A stretch of 64,000 nucleotides of DNA from Balanoglossus misakiensis (lineage: Eukaryota > Hemichordata): NCBI GenBank assembly GCA_040954595.2, contig CM082580.2, positions 9,114,001 to 9,178,000 on the forward strand. The letters run 5' to 3'. The stretch's first letter is position 1. Every line of letters starts with the position of its first letter. The notes beneath the pieces are model-generated. The model saw only the letters and a program-made list of their open reading frames with translations. It searched no databases and had not been told where the DNA came from. The position numbers and the translations under genes are program-made. Positions 36,481 through 47,386 of this stretch are shown piece by piece.

Positions 36481-39290
36481 TTTATTATTTATTATTATTA
36501 TTATTATTAAGAATTGTTTAAAATGCGCTACACATACGTCTCAGCGCATTGTACATAGCTAAAAGAGTAGATTAAAAAATACAAGGCTGGTAAAAATAGT
36601 TAAAAGGACACAATCGAACACGTTACACATAAAACCGAGTAAAAAGGTATGTTTTCAAATTACGCTTAAAAATATTGACACTTCTGGCGGTTTTGATATC
36701 AAGGGGTAAATTGTTCCATAAAATCGGCGCACAAACTGAAAAAGCTCTCTGTCCGTAGGTTTTGTTAAATTTACCATGAGGATGAGTTAAAAAGAATTGA
36801 ACACTAGAGCGCAGTTCTCGAGCTGGTACATATAAATGTAAAAGATCAGTCAAATAGGCGGGTGCCTTACCACTGATACATTTGAATGTGAGCAAGAGAA
36901 TTTTAAAACTGATGCGGGCCTCTACCGGTAGCCAGTGTAAATCTTTGAGTATGGGTGTGATATGATCGGACTTGCGCGTACGAGTAACTAGCCTCGCCGC
37001 AGCATTCTGTAGAGACTGAAGTCGAGCTAGATGTCCCTTCGGGATACCAAACAAAAGACTATTACAGTAATCTAAATGAGACGTTACAAATGCATGAACT
37101 AGTTTCTCAGTTGTAGATCTGTCAAGAAGATTACGAATTTTAGCTATTCTATGCAAAGAGAAGAAACCATTTTTGCACAGCTTAGGGAGCATTCGTTTTT
37201 TACAGGGAGGGGGGGGCCGGTGGAATTTGAGTCGCCGACTAAATGTAAAAGGCAACCCCCCCTCGAAATTACTTTTCTAAAATGTGTCCCCCCCTAAATT
37301 CTTCAATTGTAAAATGTGACCCCCCCCCAAAAAAAAAAAAAAAAAGTTTATCCACCGGATTAAACTTATCAAACTTTGTCAGATATTTAGACTGACCATT
37401 GTTATTGTTGACATATGATTCTATTTAGAATTACATTCATTCTATCTTGTAAAAAAAGAAAAACAGCACTCCCATGAAAAGAATTTGAAACTGATGTTTC
37501 CCCTCATCAGTGGGTATTAAAACTGAACATTGTTTTTATTTTTTAAGTATTTGTATTCTGTGTTGGGAGACATTGTAAACCGAGAATTGAAGGGGGTGGG
37601 TTTGGGAGGGGGTGTCCCCCTCCCACGTTAGAAAATTTTGTAAAATACAGAGCTCAAAGCTGCATTTTAATGAACCCGGCAAAAGCAAATTAACTCAACT
37701 ACCGGTATGTTGGGGAGGACAAATTTAACCGTCGCCGCTCAAAGTTATCATGGGGTGGGGGCAAGTCCCCTGACCTGGGACACTATGGATAAACCAGTCA
37801 ATGATTGAAAGGTGTTGATGAGGGGTGGGTGTGGGAGGGGGTTTCCCCCTCCCACATTAGAAAATTTTGTAAAATAAAGGGCGCGAAACTGCATTTTTGC
37901 GGACTCAAAATAAACATTTAGTCGTCAAAGTGTGCTATAATTCCATACAAATCTGTTGTAAAAATTGCCCCCCCCCCTAAACCATTGATTATAAAATTTG
38001 TCCCCCCCCTAAAAACTGCTTTGTAAAAGTAAACCCCCCCCCTGATTTCCACCGGCCCCCCCCCTCCCTGTAAAAAACGAATGCTCCCTTACTAATATGA
38101 TCAGACATGCTACCATCCTGACTTAAAATAACGCCGAGATTTTTAACTGAAACTGAAGGAATTATGTCACATTGTCCGATTCTTAGACAGTCTAATGTTG
38201 TCACATTAGATTTTAAACGTGATGAAAAGTGAATAACTTCAGTTTTATCATCATTCAGTACAAGCATGTTAGATTTCATCCAGCTGCGGATATCATCGAC
38301 GCAGAGCTCAATGTTATTGCGAACATCGTTAGGGCTGTTGCAGATGGCATAAATTTGCGTATCGTCCGCGTATATCATGCAATCAATCCCGTGTTTTCCG
38401 AAGATGTCTTCCAGAGGTGCAGTGTAGAGTGTAAACATGAGAGGTCCTAGAACAGATCCTTGTGGAACGCCATATTTCATGCGAGAACTTGGGGATGATG
38501 CAGATCCAACCTTGACGCACTGTTGGCGATTAACGAGGTACGAACGAAACCACGATAAAGTGTTACCAGTTATTCCAAAACGATGATGTAGTCTCTGTAG
38601 CATTATTTCATGATCGATAGTGTCAAACGCCGCTGATAAATCTAACATGATAAGAATTACATCCTGTTTGTTATTCAAGGCAAGCATGATGTCATTGTGG
38701 ACACGCAAGAGAGCAGTTTCCGTGCTATGATTAGCACGGTAAGCACTTTGAAACTTTGTGAAAAGACTAAATTTAGTGAGGTGACTGTTCAGTTGCTGAA
38801 CGACTACACGCTCGAGGAGTTTTGACAAGAACGGAAGGTTTGAAACCGGTCTGTAGTTCTTCAGAATGTTCTGATCCAGATCAACTTTCTTTAACAATGG
38901 ACGAATTATCGCTGACTTGAAATGACTCGGCACGATGCCAGCTGTGAGCGAATTGTTGAAAAGATCAGCAAGGAAAGGTGCTAAGATGTGTACGCAATTC
39001 TTCAACACTCCATATGGTAGAATGTCGAGTTCACAAGATTTCGGTGGTGATTGTTTCACTAACGCAATTATATCCCCAGGTGACACTGGGTCAAATTCCG
39101 CGAAAGTATGAGTCGGTGTTATGTCAGCCTCACAGCTGTGCGGTTGTGGACCAATCCTGTCACGGAGTTGCGACACCTTGTTTTCAAAATAATTCATGAA
39201 GGCTGATGGAATTTCTTTTGTTGGTACGTTGTTCGGAATGGAGTTATTACTGACAAAGCAATACAATACAGTCTCTGAATTAATCAATAC
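36481..39290 (-). mobile_element. 5'-truncated CR1/L2-like LINE
   Basis: On the minus strand, 39290 down to 38092 encodes most of a reverse transcriptase: NYRPVSNLPFLSKLLERVV, FLDLSAAFDT-type motif (LDLSAAFDTIDH), GVPQGSVLGPLMFTLY and the catalytic MIYADDTQIY. The part from 37181 to 36623 encodes the typical C-terminal region with LHWLPVEARISFKILLLTFK. The 3' end is a (TAA)n-type tail (36481-36508 as TTATTA on the plus strand), usual for this class. The endonuclease is missing: the element is truncated at its 5' end somewhere between 39200 and 39290, as expected for incomplete target-primed reverse transcription. The RT is interrupted by the element at 37185-38088. Confidence 0.9.
37185..38088. 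mobile_element. Harbinger-like non-autonomous element inside the LINE
   Basis: Terminal inverted repeats of about 40 bp begin GGGAGCATTCGTTTTTTACA at 37185 and end with the complement at 38088. The immediate flanks are TTA at 37182-37184 and TTA at 38089-38091, a 3-bp TWA-type duplication. TIRs starting GGG with a TTA/TAA duplication fit the PIF/Harbinger superfamily. The 904-bp interior has no transposase. It is built of degenerate repeats: C7-C9 runs followed by TAAA near both ends, and two copies of a GGGAGGGGG/CCCCCTCCC palindrome unit at about 37586-37690 and 37826-37930. Confidence 0.85.
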
Positions 39291-40280
39291 CAAAGTGTTG
39301 ATATTGTAAATTGCGAGAAGTTTATTGATAAAAAAAGTTTACAAGAAGAGATTTATGGATGTCTCGTCATAAAATGCTCATCACAGAAGAGACGTTTTCT
39401 GGAGGCAGTAAAAAATGGCTCCTTTTATAATACAAAGCCTTTAAAGCTAGTGGCTTTCTGAATGTACACCACAATGCATTTGTAGGACTTGGTCAGTCTT
39501 ATCTGTGAGGGATGCACCTCAACTGCCAATATTAGATTTTCATTACCAAGGTCTTCCCAATCTTTCACACATATACTTGAAAAGTTCATGAAAAAGTTAG
39601 TTTCAAATCTTTTTCCCTTTATTTTAATTTTTTTAAAAGAGCAGAAATAATAATCAATAATTTACCCATGAGCAAATATTTAAAGCTGCCATTTTGAGTT
39701 TCAAGTCTTGACAGTTTTTTTCTTTAATTTAGTTTCATTTGCATAGTAGCTTCAAATCGTCCTTGAGGATCTCTTGTTCATAAATATTTAACACTTTTGG
39801 ACAAAGCCAGCGCACCCAGGTATAATGCAGTATATTCAAGGTGCTTGTAACTTACGCAAGTCTTATAATCTCTGCTGCCTGAGGGAATTTTTTCCCACTG
39901 TACAGCAGTTCTGGAAAAACTTTTCCGTAGTATAGAAGAGGACATTGTCTTAGTAGTAAGGTCCTGCTGGATAAGTTTATCTTTTGAAAAGAAATACAAC
40001 TTTTTCCCTGTGATTTTAGACCCTGTGAAGACCAGGTAGCTTATTTTGAGGATTGGAAAGAATAGAAACTTTTGTGTATCAACTATACTGCAATTTATCA
40101 CTGAAGTTCTGACATTCATACATTTCCATTAAAAAATTCCTAAATCATTAATAAGATAAGCAGTCAAGATTCTGCTTGTCCGAGTTAGTGGAGCTATGCT
40201 CTACGAAGATCGCTACACAAGATCCGATTACGCTGTGAAGATTTCGACAATGTGCGAAATGAGGCAGCATGGCAAGTTTA

Positions 40281-40349
40281 TTTGTAGTGCCAGAGTGAAG
40301 ATGTGTGTGATCCTATACAAAGGCTCCGTCTTCACTCTGACACTACAAA
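40281..40349. repeat. Inverted repeat hairpin, 21-bp arms
   Basis: TTTGTAGTGCCAGAGTGAAG at 40281 has an inverted counterpart ending at 40349; 20 of 21 positions pair, around a 27-nt loop. It lies about 300 bp beyond the CCDC47 stop codon. No flanking duplication is evident. It may be a small foldback element, or a transcribed hairpin. Confidence 0.7.
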
Positions 40350-40645
40350 ATCAACCTACCCACATTCACATTGCGTAACCAACTAAACCTAACCCACAAT
40401 CACGTACTCATTCACTGCAATAGGATTTCAGCTTGGCATTCTTCAATGTATCTGTGCAGGGGAAGAAAAGGAGAAATATTTGTTAGATGCATATGTATGG
40501 AAGTGGTTTTATATTTATGGAATGTTTAAGTATTTACAGTAATGAAGCAGCCATATTGTTAGTCATGCTAAGATGTGAAACAGAAGTTTAGTTTTCTCGG
40601 GTGGAGTGATGACATTGTACAATGCTGTGACATAGACGCCACAGG

Positions 40646-40651
40646 TTTATT
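40646..40651 (-). terminator. Poly(A) signal directly after the CCDC47 stop
   Basis: On the minus strand AATAAA follows the TAA stop codon without a gap. If used, the 3' UTR would be only about 20-30 nt. Confidence 0.4.
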
Positions 40652-43600
40652 TTAACCCAGTCTGACCTTCATCTGTTTGACCTTGGGCGCTTTCTTCTTC
40701 ATCTCTCGACGGTGTTCACGCTCCTGTAATATAAAGAGGGAAAGAACGGAATCAGATGTGTTGGAGTCAAGCAATATCACAACAAATGATCCCCTGTACA
40801 GTATGACCACAGCAGTGGCGATAGACCCGTTTTGGTGCTTATGACAGCAGCTGGTTATTTCCTGTGCTACCCGAGTGTTACAACACTTCAACAAGAGGCA
40901 CACGAGCGCGCACTCACCTCCCACTTTCTCTGCTTATCCGGATCATCTTCGTTCATCATTCTCTCCTTGTCCGCTCTGCGCTTCTCTTCTCGGCGATTCT
41001 GGGCGGCCTCTTGGCGCTGGCTGTGAGACGCTTTCAGAAAGCTCTCCGCTATCTTGGCTCGGGTTTTGTCAGCCTTGTTTTTACCCTGTGCAAAAGGAAA
41101 AAAAGTGCATCGAATTGTCACAATGCACAAATTCTTACAGGTATCAAGTACCAGTGAACAGGGCTCTCCTCAATCTGGTCGGCGACCGTGTCAGTGTGCA
41201 AATTGAATTTCAAGAATGTGTATTAGAGAAGCAAGGAAATCTGACCTCTTTGGTGAGTCGGAAGCGTTTGACTTTATCGATGCAATGCATGACCAGTTTC
41301 ATCATCGGCTCCATCTTCTGAATGTCCTTTGTTGAGGGGTTACCGCTTCCAGGAACTGTCGGGATGAGATATAAAATTTAAGACTGTGCTTAGACTCGGG
41401 GAGGACTCTTGAACTTTCCTTGAAGATACATGGACTGATTACCTATCACTCAGGGGAAAAAACATACTAAAAGATGACGAGATCAGGATGTGTTACTTAC
41501 CATTAAAACTGAAAATAAGGACCTTCTGAGTTGGGGGCATTTTGGCAGGTTGGCCTTCACTGTAACAAAATAAATTCTATTATTGTAGCATACTTCTTAA
41601 TTGTTACACATTCCAGGTTCCTACGTTGGGATTACAATGTACTGTGTTGTACATGGGTGTGCCATGTGTGTCAAATGAAGATGGTGCAAGATTTTAAACA
41701 GTGGGGGAATCACTTACTCTGTGTTGATTTTGGGTCCCGAGAACTGGTCTGAAAAGTGTAAATAATCGAACATATCCTCATACAAGTTCAAACAAGTCAC
41801 GATCTGCAAACGAAGCGACAATTCGTGCGTTAGACTTGGTCGGCTGACACTGTGTGTGACGGGGAGGACAAACAAATTCCAGTGGGTGGGGGGAGGGTAC
41901 ACAGACATACTTAGAGGCCAAAGTGTTTTTCTCTACTGTTTTTACCGAACATCCCTACCTTGGAATCCAGGATCCCATTGACGATTTCACCCATCTCGCT
42001 AACCACAGACAACGAGTTAGGAAGTCCATACTTCTCTCCGCTTCTTTTATCGGGACAGAATAAACTCTGTATAAAATATAAGTGGCAATGTCAAAAATAT
42101 AGATATGATCCCACATGTGTACTTGCATAAGCAAATGAGAAATTTGGTTATTATGTTTTATGGACAATATGCAAACATACGCATATTTACAGAAGTATAC
42201 ATTCTACGCCTACAATGTACTAACTACATAGGGCGATATGAAAAACAGCAGCATTGCTGGATGGCAGCTTACCAAATCTTGCATGTCTTTCTGTAACTTG
42301 ACGGCAGTTTTCTTATCAGCCACAGCAAAGATGAAGCTGTCCATGTCTTCACTGTTCATTGTTACTGTTATCCTCTGAAATCATGACAAAATGAGCTATA
42401 AATTCTGCCATTAAGGTCTGGCATATTGAATGTGTTTGGGACTGACACTGAGATTAAGACAACTTACAATTTGATCACATGTTGGTCGCATGTATCGACT
42501 GAGAATGCTCAGTAAGTCCTGCCTCTTCACAAACTGAAATGCAACGAAACAAAGACAGTTTCTGTATTAGTGACATGGAATAGAATACAACACAAACACA
42601 GGTGGCAACCAGCACTACTAACAAAAAATAACCTTACCTTTAATTCAACCAACATGCCTTCACAGCACTGTCTGCCAGAACACCATAAAGCGTACAAATT
42701 TTCACTTTCTTTCATCAAAATACCGGACTGCACTTCTTTGGATTGTCCATCATCTCCTACTATTGCAAAGTTTGTTTCTAATAATTCTTTGTTTGCCTGC
42801 AACCTGCGATATAAAAGCACAACAAGAAAGGTCATTATTGGGAGGGGTGGGGGATAATTTGGGACCCATTCAACGGATATCGTCCTCTGTTGTTTTTGTT
42901 TGGGGGATATTTTACAATGTAAAGAGAAAATGTAGTATCGTCTGCTTTGAAAAGAAACCTGTCCAACACACGTTTCTTCTCCTGTCTTTTCTATGGTTGT
43001 CTCTGCACTTTTTTTGGTGTCTATCAACCACGCAAAAAATACCAATACAATACTCACCAGGCTGTAGCTAGTTTATGGTTTTTCGCCTTGCCAGCAATAA
43101 AATTTAAACAGTAGGCTATAAGCCCACCCAGCATTAAGAGCTCAAGATAGTAGCTATCCCAATTAGTACTGAAATGTACGGGAACCTGAATCAGACAAGA
43201 ACAGAAATGAACCAATTCAGCTCTGTGACATAGTAATAGGAAATACATAAGATTCAATGATGGATGACATATTTACAAGAGCACATTTTTTTTACTATTG
43301 ATTATTTTACCTTGGCAATTTTCAGATCAGGAACTTCTGATTTGCCTTTTGTACCCTTCATATCTTTGTCAAAGCCTTCAAACTCTTCTTCATCAGTAAA
43401 ATGGTCAAATTCATCTTCATCCTGAAAATAAAAAACATCACCAAATGAATGATTTGTGAAAGTAGCATTTTAGGGCTTCACCAACTCACTGTAAGCACTT
43501 TCATGAACATAACAAACATAATAAATGTTAACTCAGACCCCAAAACAAACTACGGTAAAAACTTTTGAATATTGTTTACTTCAATTGTGACGTCATCATC

Positions 43601-43822
43601 TGTAGCTTCTTCGAACTCTGTTTCATCGATAATCTCTTCCTCTCCTTCCTCCTCCTCCTCCTCTCCTTCCGTTTCTATGGTAGCTTCATCATCCTCTTCA
43701 TCACCCAAGTCCTCAAATTCAGCAAAGTCATTGTCCTCAATGTCTGCCCCATGCTGATTTTCAAAACTATGTACAGTCCAGGCAAGAGCCAAAAATATTA
43801 CCAGAACTTTACATGACAACAT
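40652..43822 (-). CDS. CCDC47: CCDC47 (calumin), ER translocon factor
   Basis: Coding exons on the minus strand: 43822-43580, 43421-43311, 43185-43058, 42803-42638, 42533-42468, 42374-42273, 42066-41959, 41803-41718, 41559-41501, 41355-41246, 41085-40918, 40723-40652. They total 1419 nt, 472 aa, against 483 in human. Residues 1-19 are a signal peptide ([19 protein letters not shown]). A very acidic Glu/Asp-rich luminal stretch follows (about 25-105). One membrane segment lies at about 128-150 ([19 protein letters not shown]). The cytosolic domain contains [31 protein letters not shown] and a C-terminal Lys/Arg/Glu-rich coiled coil ending KQMKVRLG. Family knowledge: CCDC47 works with Asterix in the PAT complex of the multipass translocon and binds calcium through its acidic region. 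A 5' UTR exon probably ends at 44668. Confidence 0.95.
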
Positions 43823-44667
43823 TTTCTTCGTGTTTTTTGTCTGGAAAGTAAAACAACAATCATTTTTACCAAAATTAGATATGTCACTCAGTTGTGTACA
43901 ATGACGCCTGGTAACCTTTAATGCTGAAAAATCTTCTTTGTCTATATCAGTAGGTATTGTCACAAAACTCAAAGAATTGGACATTTCTCACAAGCACTGA
44001 TTATCGTAAAACTATTTGGACTCTTGTTTGGTTCCAATGCATTTTGGATCATGGGTCATCTGATTCAGCAGTGATTGTGACCAAGCACGGCCCCTTTATT
44101 ACATACCACCTACTGAAACTGACGACTACATATTAGACTTTTGATAACTGGTTGAGCTGCTGGTGTAGACAACGAAATTACACACTGCTCCAAAGTGTAC
44201 TGGGAGTGGGACGTGTGTGTAGTACATGTACTTGATAAATGAATGGGCAGGCGAATTCTATTGAAATTTTCAACCCCAGTGATCGTCTACCGACTAACCA
44301 ACAATGGATGTGATCATGAATCAGCATGTTAAAATACCGACTAATTCATGACAAACTGCATTGTTGAAAATTATTTAAAGCTACCCACATTCATTTACAT
44401 ACGGCCGGACGCCGGTACATGATCATTTATGATATGTACACTACATGTACACACATTTCATTTGTGTACACGCGCACGCCCGGCCTGGTTCACATCGATC
44501 ACCTTATAAATTTAACAATACAGGCACCTAGAAAATTAATTCGATTTCAGAGATAACATTTATATTTTCTAAGTCATTTCGCGTGCAAATCGTACCTAAA
44601 ATATGTACTTACATTGTAGAATATCGACAATAGTATGGATCCAATATTTATTCACTTGCACGCTCAC

Positions 44668-44725
44668 CAAATCATGGCCGCTTGGTGACCTCTGACACAC
44701 CCTGTGAGGAATCCTGGGAGAAATC
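44668..44725 (-). promoter_or_regulatory. CCDC47: CCDC47 promoter and 5' UTR exon
   Basis: On the minus strand a GGCCATGATTTG|GTGAGC donor at 44668 fits a non-coding first exon, spliced to the acceptor before 43840, 18 nt upstream of the start codon. The upstream limit of the exon is not visible. ATGGCCGC, a YY1-like motif on the plus strand, overlaps it. Confidence 0.45.
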
Positions 44726-45936
44726 TGCCCGCACTAGCTAAAGTGGTGATATCTTTTGTTTTTACGTGGGGGTGGGGTGTATGTGGTATTTTTTATATGC
44801 ATTCAATATATGACAGAATGAGTGGCGTCACAATGCTCACAGTAAAGGCATGAATGTCATCAAAATTACCACTAGGGCACTATTTTGAGCCCTCATTCAA
44901 CAGAAGGTTGGGGTATGATGATCTGCAAATGCCCACAAGGAAGGGATATCAGCTCTAGCTGATGGACACGAGCTGTTTCTATGCACAACACAAAGAGTTT
45001 CTTCGCCACCATGGAACAACTTTATTAAGTCTTTAGATAAGGCAAATCCACACATGAACATAACAAGGTAGCACACAGCATAGTGACAAAGACCACAAAG
45101 ACATCATCTTGAAAGTACATGATCTACAATGTCTGCCTGTTAAACAATATGGTAAGCAGAGAATATGATAAGAAGCGTCATAGGTACATATGTAGTTGGG
45201 TTTTGCATTGCGAAGGAAACACTGGCAATGAAATAAACAATGTATGCAATTTGTTTCATTCTCTGAGAATAAACATCAATATTTAATTGTCATGCGATAT
45301 GAATTTCTAGTGTTTTTAATGTAATAAATTTGTGCTGCATTATGGAAACACTCCAGTAAAACTATATGTTCCAAAATATTCTGTAGGCTTTTATTTGAAT
45401 GAAAAAAGAAACTGTACAATGTTTTTCGGTCATGTATATATAGTTTTCGAGATACACTGATGAAAATGTCCATTTGACATGACCAGATGACTTGATTTGG
45501 TCATCCCTCATCAGTGATTGAAGTATTCATACTGTATCACAGTCTGAAGAGAGGAATCAATTTATTCGACAAGCAAACCTAATGGCTCACTTGCACTGGG
45601 TGCCGGACGTTTAGACCCCTTGTTAATCAAGCCAGTTTCAACAGATTTGGCAGGATAAGGGTTAGTGTGAATACTGTGACCAAACTTAATAAATACCTAA
45701 TTGTTTGGAGGCAACTGAGAATGGATGAAGCCTTCCATTACAATTTGGCACACAATCCTAGGAATGATTTCAGTTTAGTGTTGCCAAGAACAAGATGGTG
45801 GCTACTCAGATACATGACACACACAAAAAACCTACAAATTTACTATCATTCACTGGGAAACCATTCTCGTTCGTGGAAAAACTAAACTGGAATCACGTTG
45901 ACTCTGATTCACAAGAGAAATACAGGAAGATGGTTA
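44726..45936. other. Spacer with TAF12 3' UTR
   Basis: AT-rich, no supportable exon. On the minus strand an AATAAA at 45566-45561 could serve TAF12, giving a 3' UTR of about 350-400 nt. CCDC47 and TAF12 are on the same strand. Confidence 0.4.
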
Positions 45937-46806
45937 TTATTTCTTGAGGGTTTTCCGAATGAGTGCAAGACGTTGCTTGTGAGCCTCTGTTGTGGCAGAT
46001 TTTTTGTACGGTCTGACTTCATCAGTTCCAAAGCCCGGAATCCACATGTTCCAGTTACGTTCCAGGTGAAGCTGCATGTCCTTCACCTCCACCGTGTTGG
46101 CTTTCCGATGTTTAGCAAGCTGACAGGCAGCAGTCACTACGCTCTCCACAAAGTCGTCCGCTACTTGCAGTAAGAGTTCTTCCACATCCTCATCGAGCTG
46201 CTCGTTCGGGTCGACCTCCTTGACGAGGTCCTGAAGCCGCCTCTTGGACAGAATCTGATTGCTGTCCGGACTGTTGCGGCCCGGGTTTATCACAGGGACT
46301 GATGACGAGGAGCCCGCTACGCTGTTCGGCCTGGACATGGTCACCGACACTGGCTGAGTGGTGGTTGTCAGCTGCTGGGTGACAGCTGCACCTATTATGG
46401 GCAGGGTTGTACTCGTTGTGTTCACTGCAGGCTTGAGAATGTTAACCATGGGCACTGCTGTCGTAGAGGGCGCTGTTTGGGGCGGTTGGGTTTGTGGAAG
46501 GGTTACTTGAGATTGGACAGCTGGCTGTTGTACTAGTTGCTGTGGCGGTTGTACTTGCGGTTGTGTTATTGCTATCGGTGCAATAGATTGTTGATACTGT
46601 TGTTTCGTCGTTTTCAGCTTTTCCTGTTCGGCCAACGCCCGTGCGTGGAGATCTCTCAGTTTGGTCAGGTCTTCCTGTTGTTTGGCATTGTGAGGTCCCG
46701 GTCCCAGAAGAGCAATCTGCGTCTCTATTTCTTTGATTGTCTCTTGTAAAGTCTTTCTCCCGGGAGCCGCCGCTACCGAAATCGTAGTCGGGGGAGTGGC
46801 CATCAT
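45937..46806 (-). CDS. TAF12: TFIID/SAGA subunit TAF12, intronless
   Basis: A single uninterrupted frame of 289 codons plus stop. The C-terminal histone fold (residues about 185-260) is close to the vertebrate sequence: LQDLVKEVDPNEQLDEDVEE, CQLAKHRKANTVEVKD and LERNWNMWIPGFG, ending HKQRLALIRKTLKK. TAF12 pairs with TAF4 through this H2B-like fold in TFIID and with TADA1 in SAGA (family knowledge). The N-terminal half is longer than the 161-aa human protein. Residues about 17-70 form a helical segment (LQETIKEIETQIALLG, then KQQEDLTKLRDLHARALAEQ), followed by a Gln/Pro/Thr-rich linker (70-180). Two adjacent ATGs open the frame; the upstream one is used here. No poly(A) remnant or target duplication marks it as a retrocopy. 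Confidence 0.96.
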   Translation of the reverse strand: MMATPPTTISVAAAPGRKTLQETIKEIETQIALLGPGPHNAKQQEDLTKLRDLHARALAEQEKLKTTKQQYQQSIAPIAITQPQVQPPQQLVQQPAVQSQVTLPQTQPPQTAPSTTAVPMVNILKPAVNTTSTTLPIIGAAVTQQLTTTTQPVSVTMSRPNSVAGSSSSVPVINPGRNSPDSNQILSKRRLQDLVKEVDPNEQLDEDVEELLLQVADDFVESVVTAACQLAKHRKANTVEVKDMQLHLERNWNMWIPGFGTDEVRPYKKSATTEAHKQRLALIRKTLKK

Positions 46807-46899
46807 AATAGCAGCTATAGTGTTGTGAAATGAAGCGAGCTAAGAAAATACCAACCGTATATCGTCGCTCACACGCTCGACACAACCCTTCGGCAGCGG

Positions 46900-47202
46900 A
46901 GGCGCGCCATCTTTTCACAGTCGCAACCTCTTGCAAGCACTTTATTTTACATTCACTGGTTGTTACACCTGTGCGTGGAAAAATGCAAAATAATGGGAAC
47001 TGTTTGAAATAGTTATTATGTAACTACATGTATAAGCCTTCAAAATAGTCAAGATAGAAAATAAATATGCTTTTCTGTCACCAAGTGTTCGTAACATTAT
47101 TGGTGCACGAGGCTCATTAATCCATGATGGCGCTGTGTGCAACACTGGAGAATACATAGTAAAAACAAACGAACAGGTGGATCTTAGCAACAAAATGGCG
47201 GA
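46900..47202. promoter_or_regulatory. Bidirectional TAF12/DLEC1 promoter
   Basis: AAAGATGGCGCG on the minus strand (46902-46914) and AAAATGGCGG on the plus strand (47192-47201) are YY1/start-site type motifs facing outward about 280 bp apart. They match the leader of TAF12 to the left and a non-coding first exon of DLEC1 to the right. AGCAAC at 47186-47191 is an RFX half-site, of interest because DLEC1 is a ciliary gene, but the other half is poor. Confidence 0.55.
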
Positions 47203-47280
47203 ATAATGTAAATAAACTCATGAAAATACACAACTTGGTACATTTTCTGTGTAGATCGTCGAAAACGTTTTAGTTTAAAG
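47192..47280 (+). other. DLEC1: Probable DLEC1 non-coding first exon
   Basis: The interval from the ATGGCGG start-site motif to a clean AAAG|GTGAGA donor after 47280 fits a 5' UTR exon. It would splice to the acceptor TATTGATAG just before the start codon at 48350, across an intron that contains the 192-bp-spaced duplication. Confidence 0.5.
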
Positions 47281-47386
47281 GTGAGAAATTCCATATACTT
47301 GTGATTGTAATTTAATTTTGAAAGTCTGAATGTCCTTACTGCACATTTTCACTTCACCAGGCGGGCCACGACAAGAGTAACACGTA

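Larger units (their letters stand above)
39291..40651. other. Spacer between LINE and CCDC47
   Basis: AT-rich. A 113-codon minus-strand frame (39778-40119) has no recognisable similarity and low-complexity hydrophobic/basic composition, so it is not called. The hairpin at 40281-40349 is the only structured feature. Confidence 0.4.

Noticed and set aside
39778-40119. 113-codon minus-strand frame in the LINE-CCDC47 spacer
   Set aside because: No recognisable motif, hydrophobic and basic low-complexity composition, no splice context; consistent with chance in AT-rich DNA.
43572-43757. Serine-rich plus-strand frame
   Set aside because: Antisense of the acidic Glu/Asp run in CCDC47 (GAA/GAT codons read backwards as Ser).
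46442-46936. 164-codon minus-strand frame overlapping TAF12
   Set aside because: Frame-shifted shadow of the TAF12 Gln/Pro/Thr-rich region; the TAF12 frame has the histone fold.
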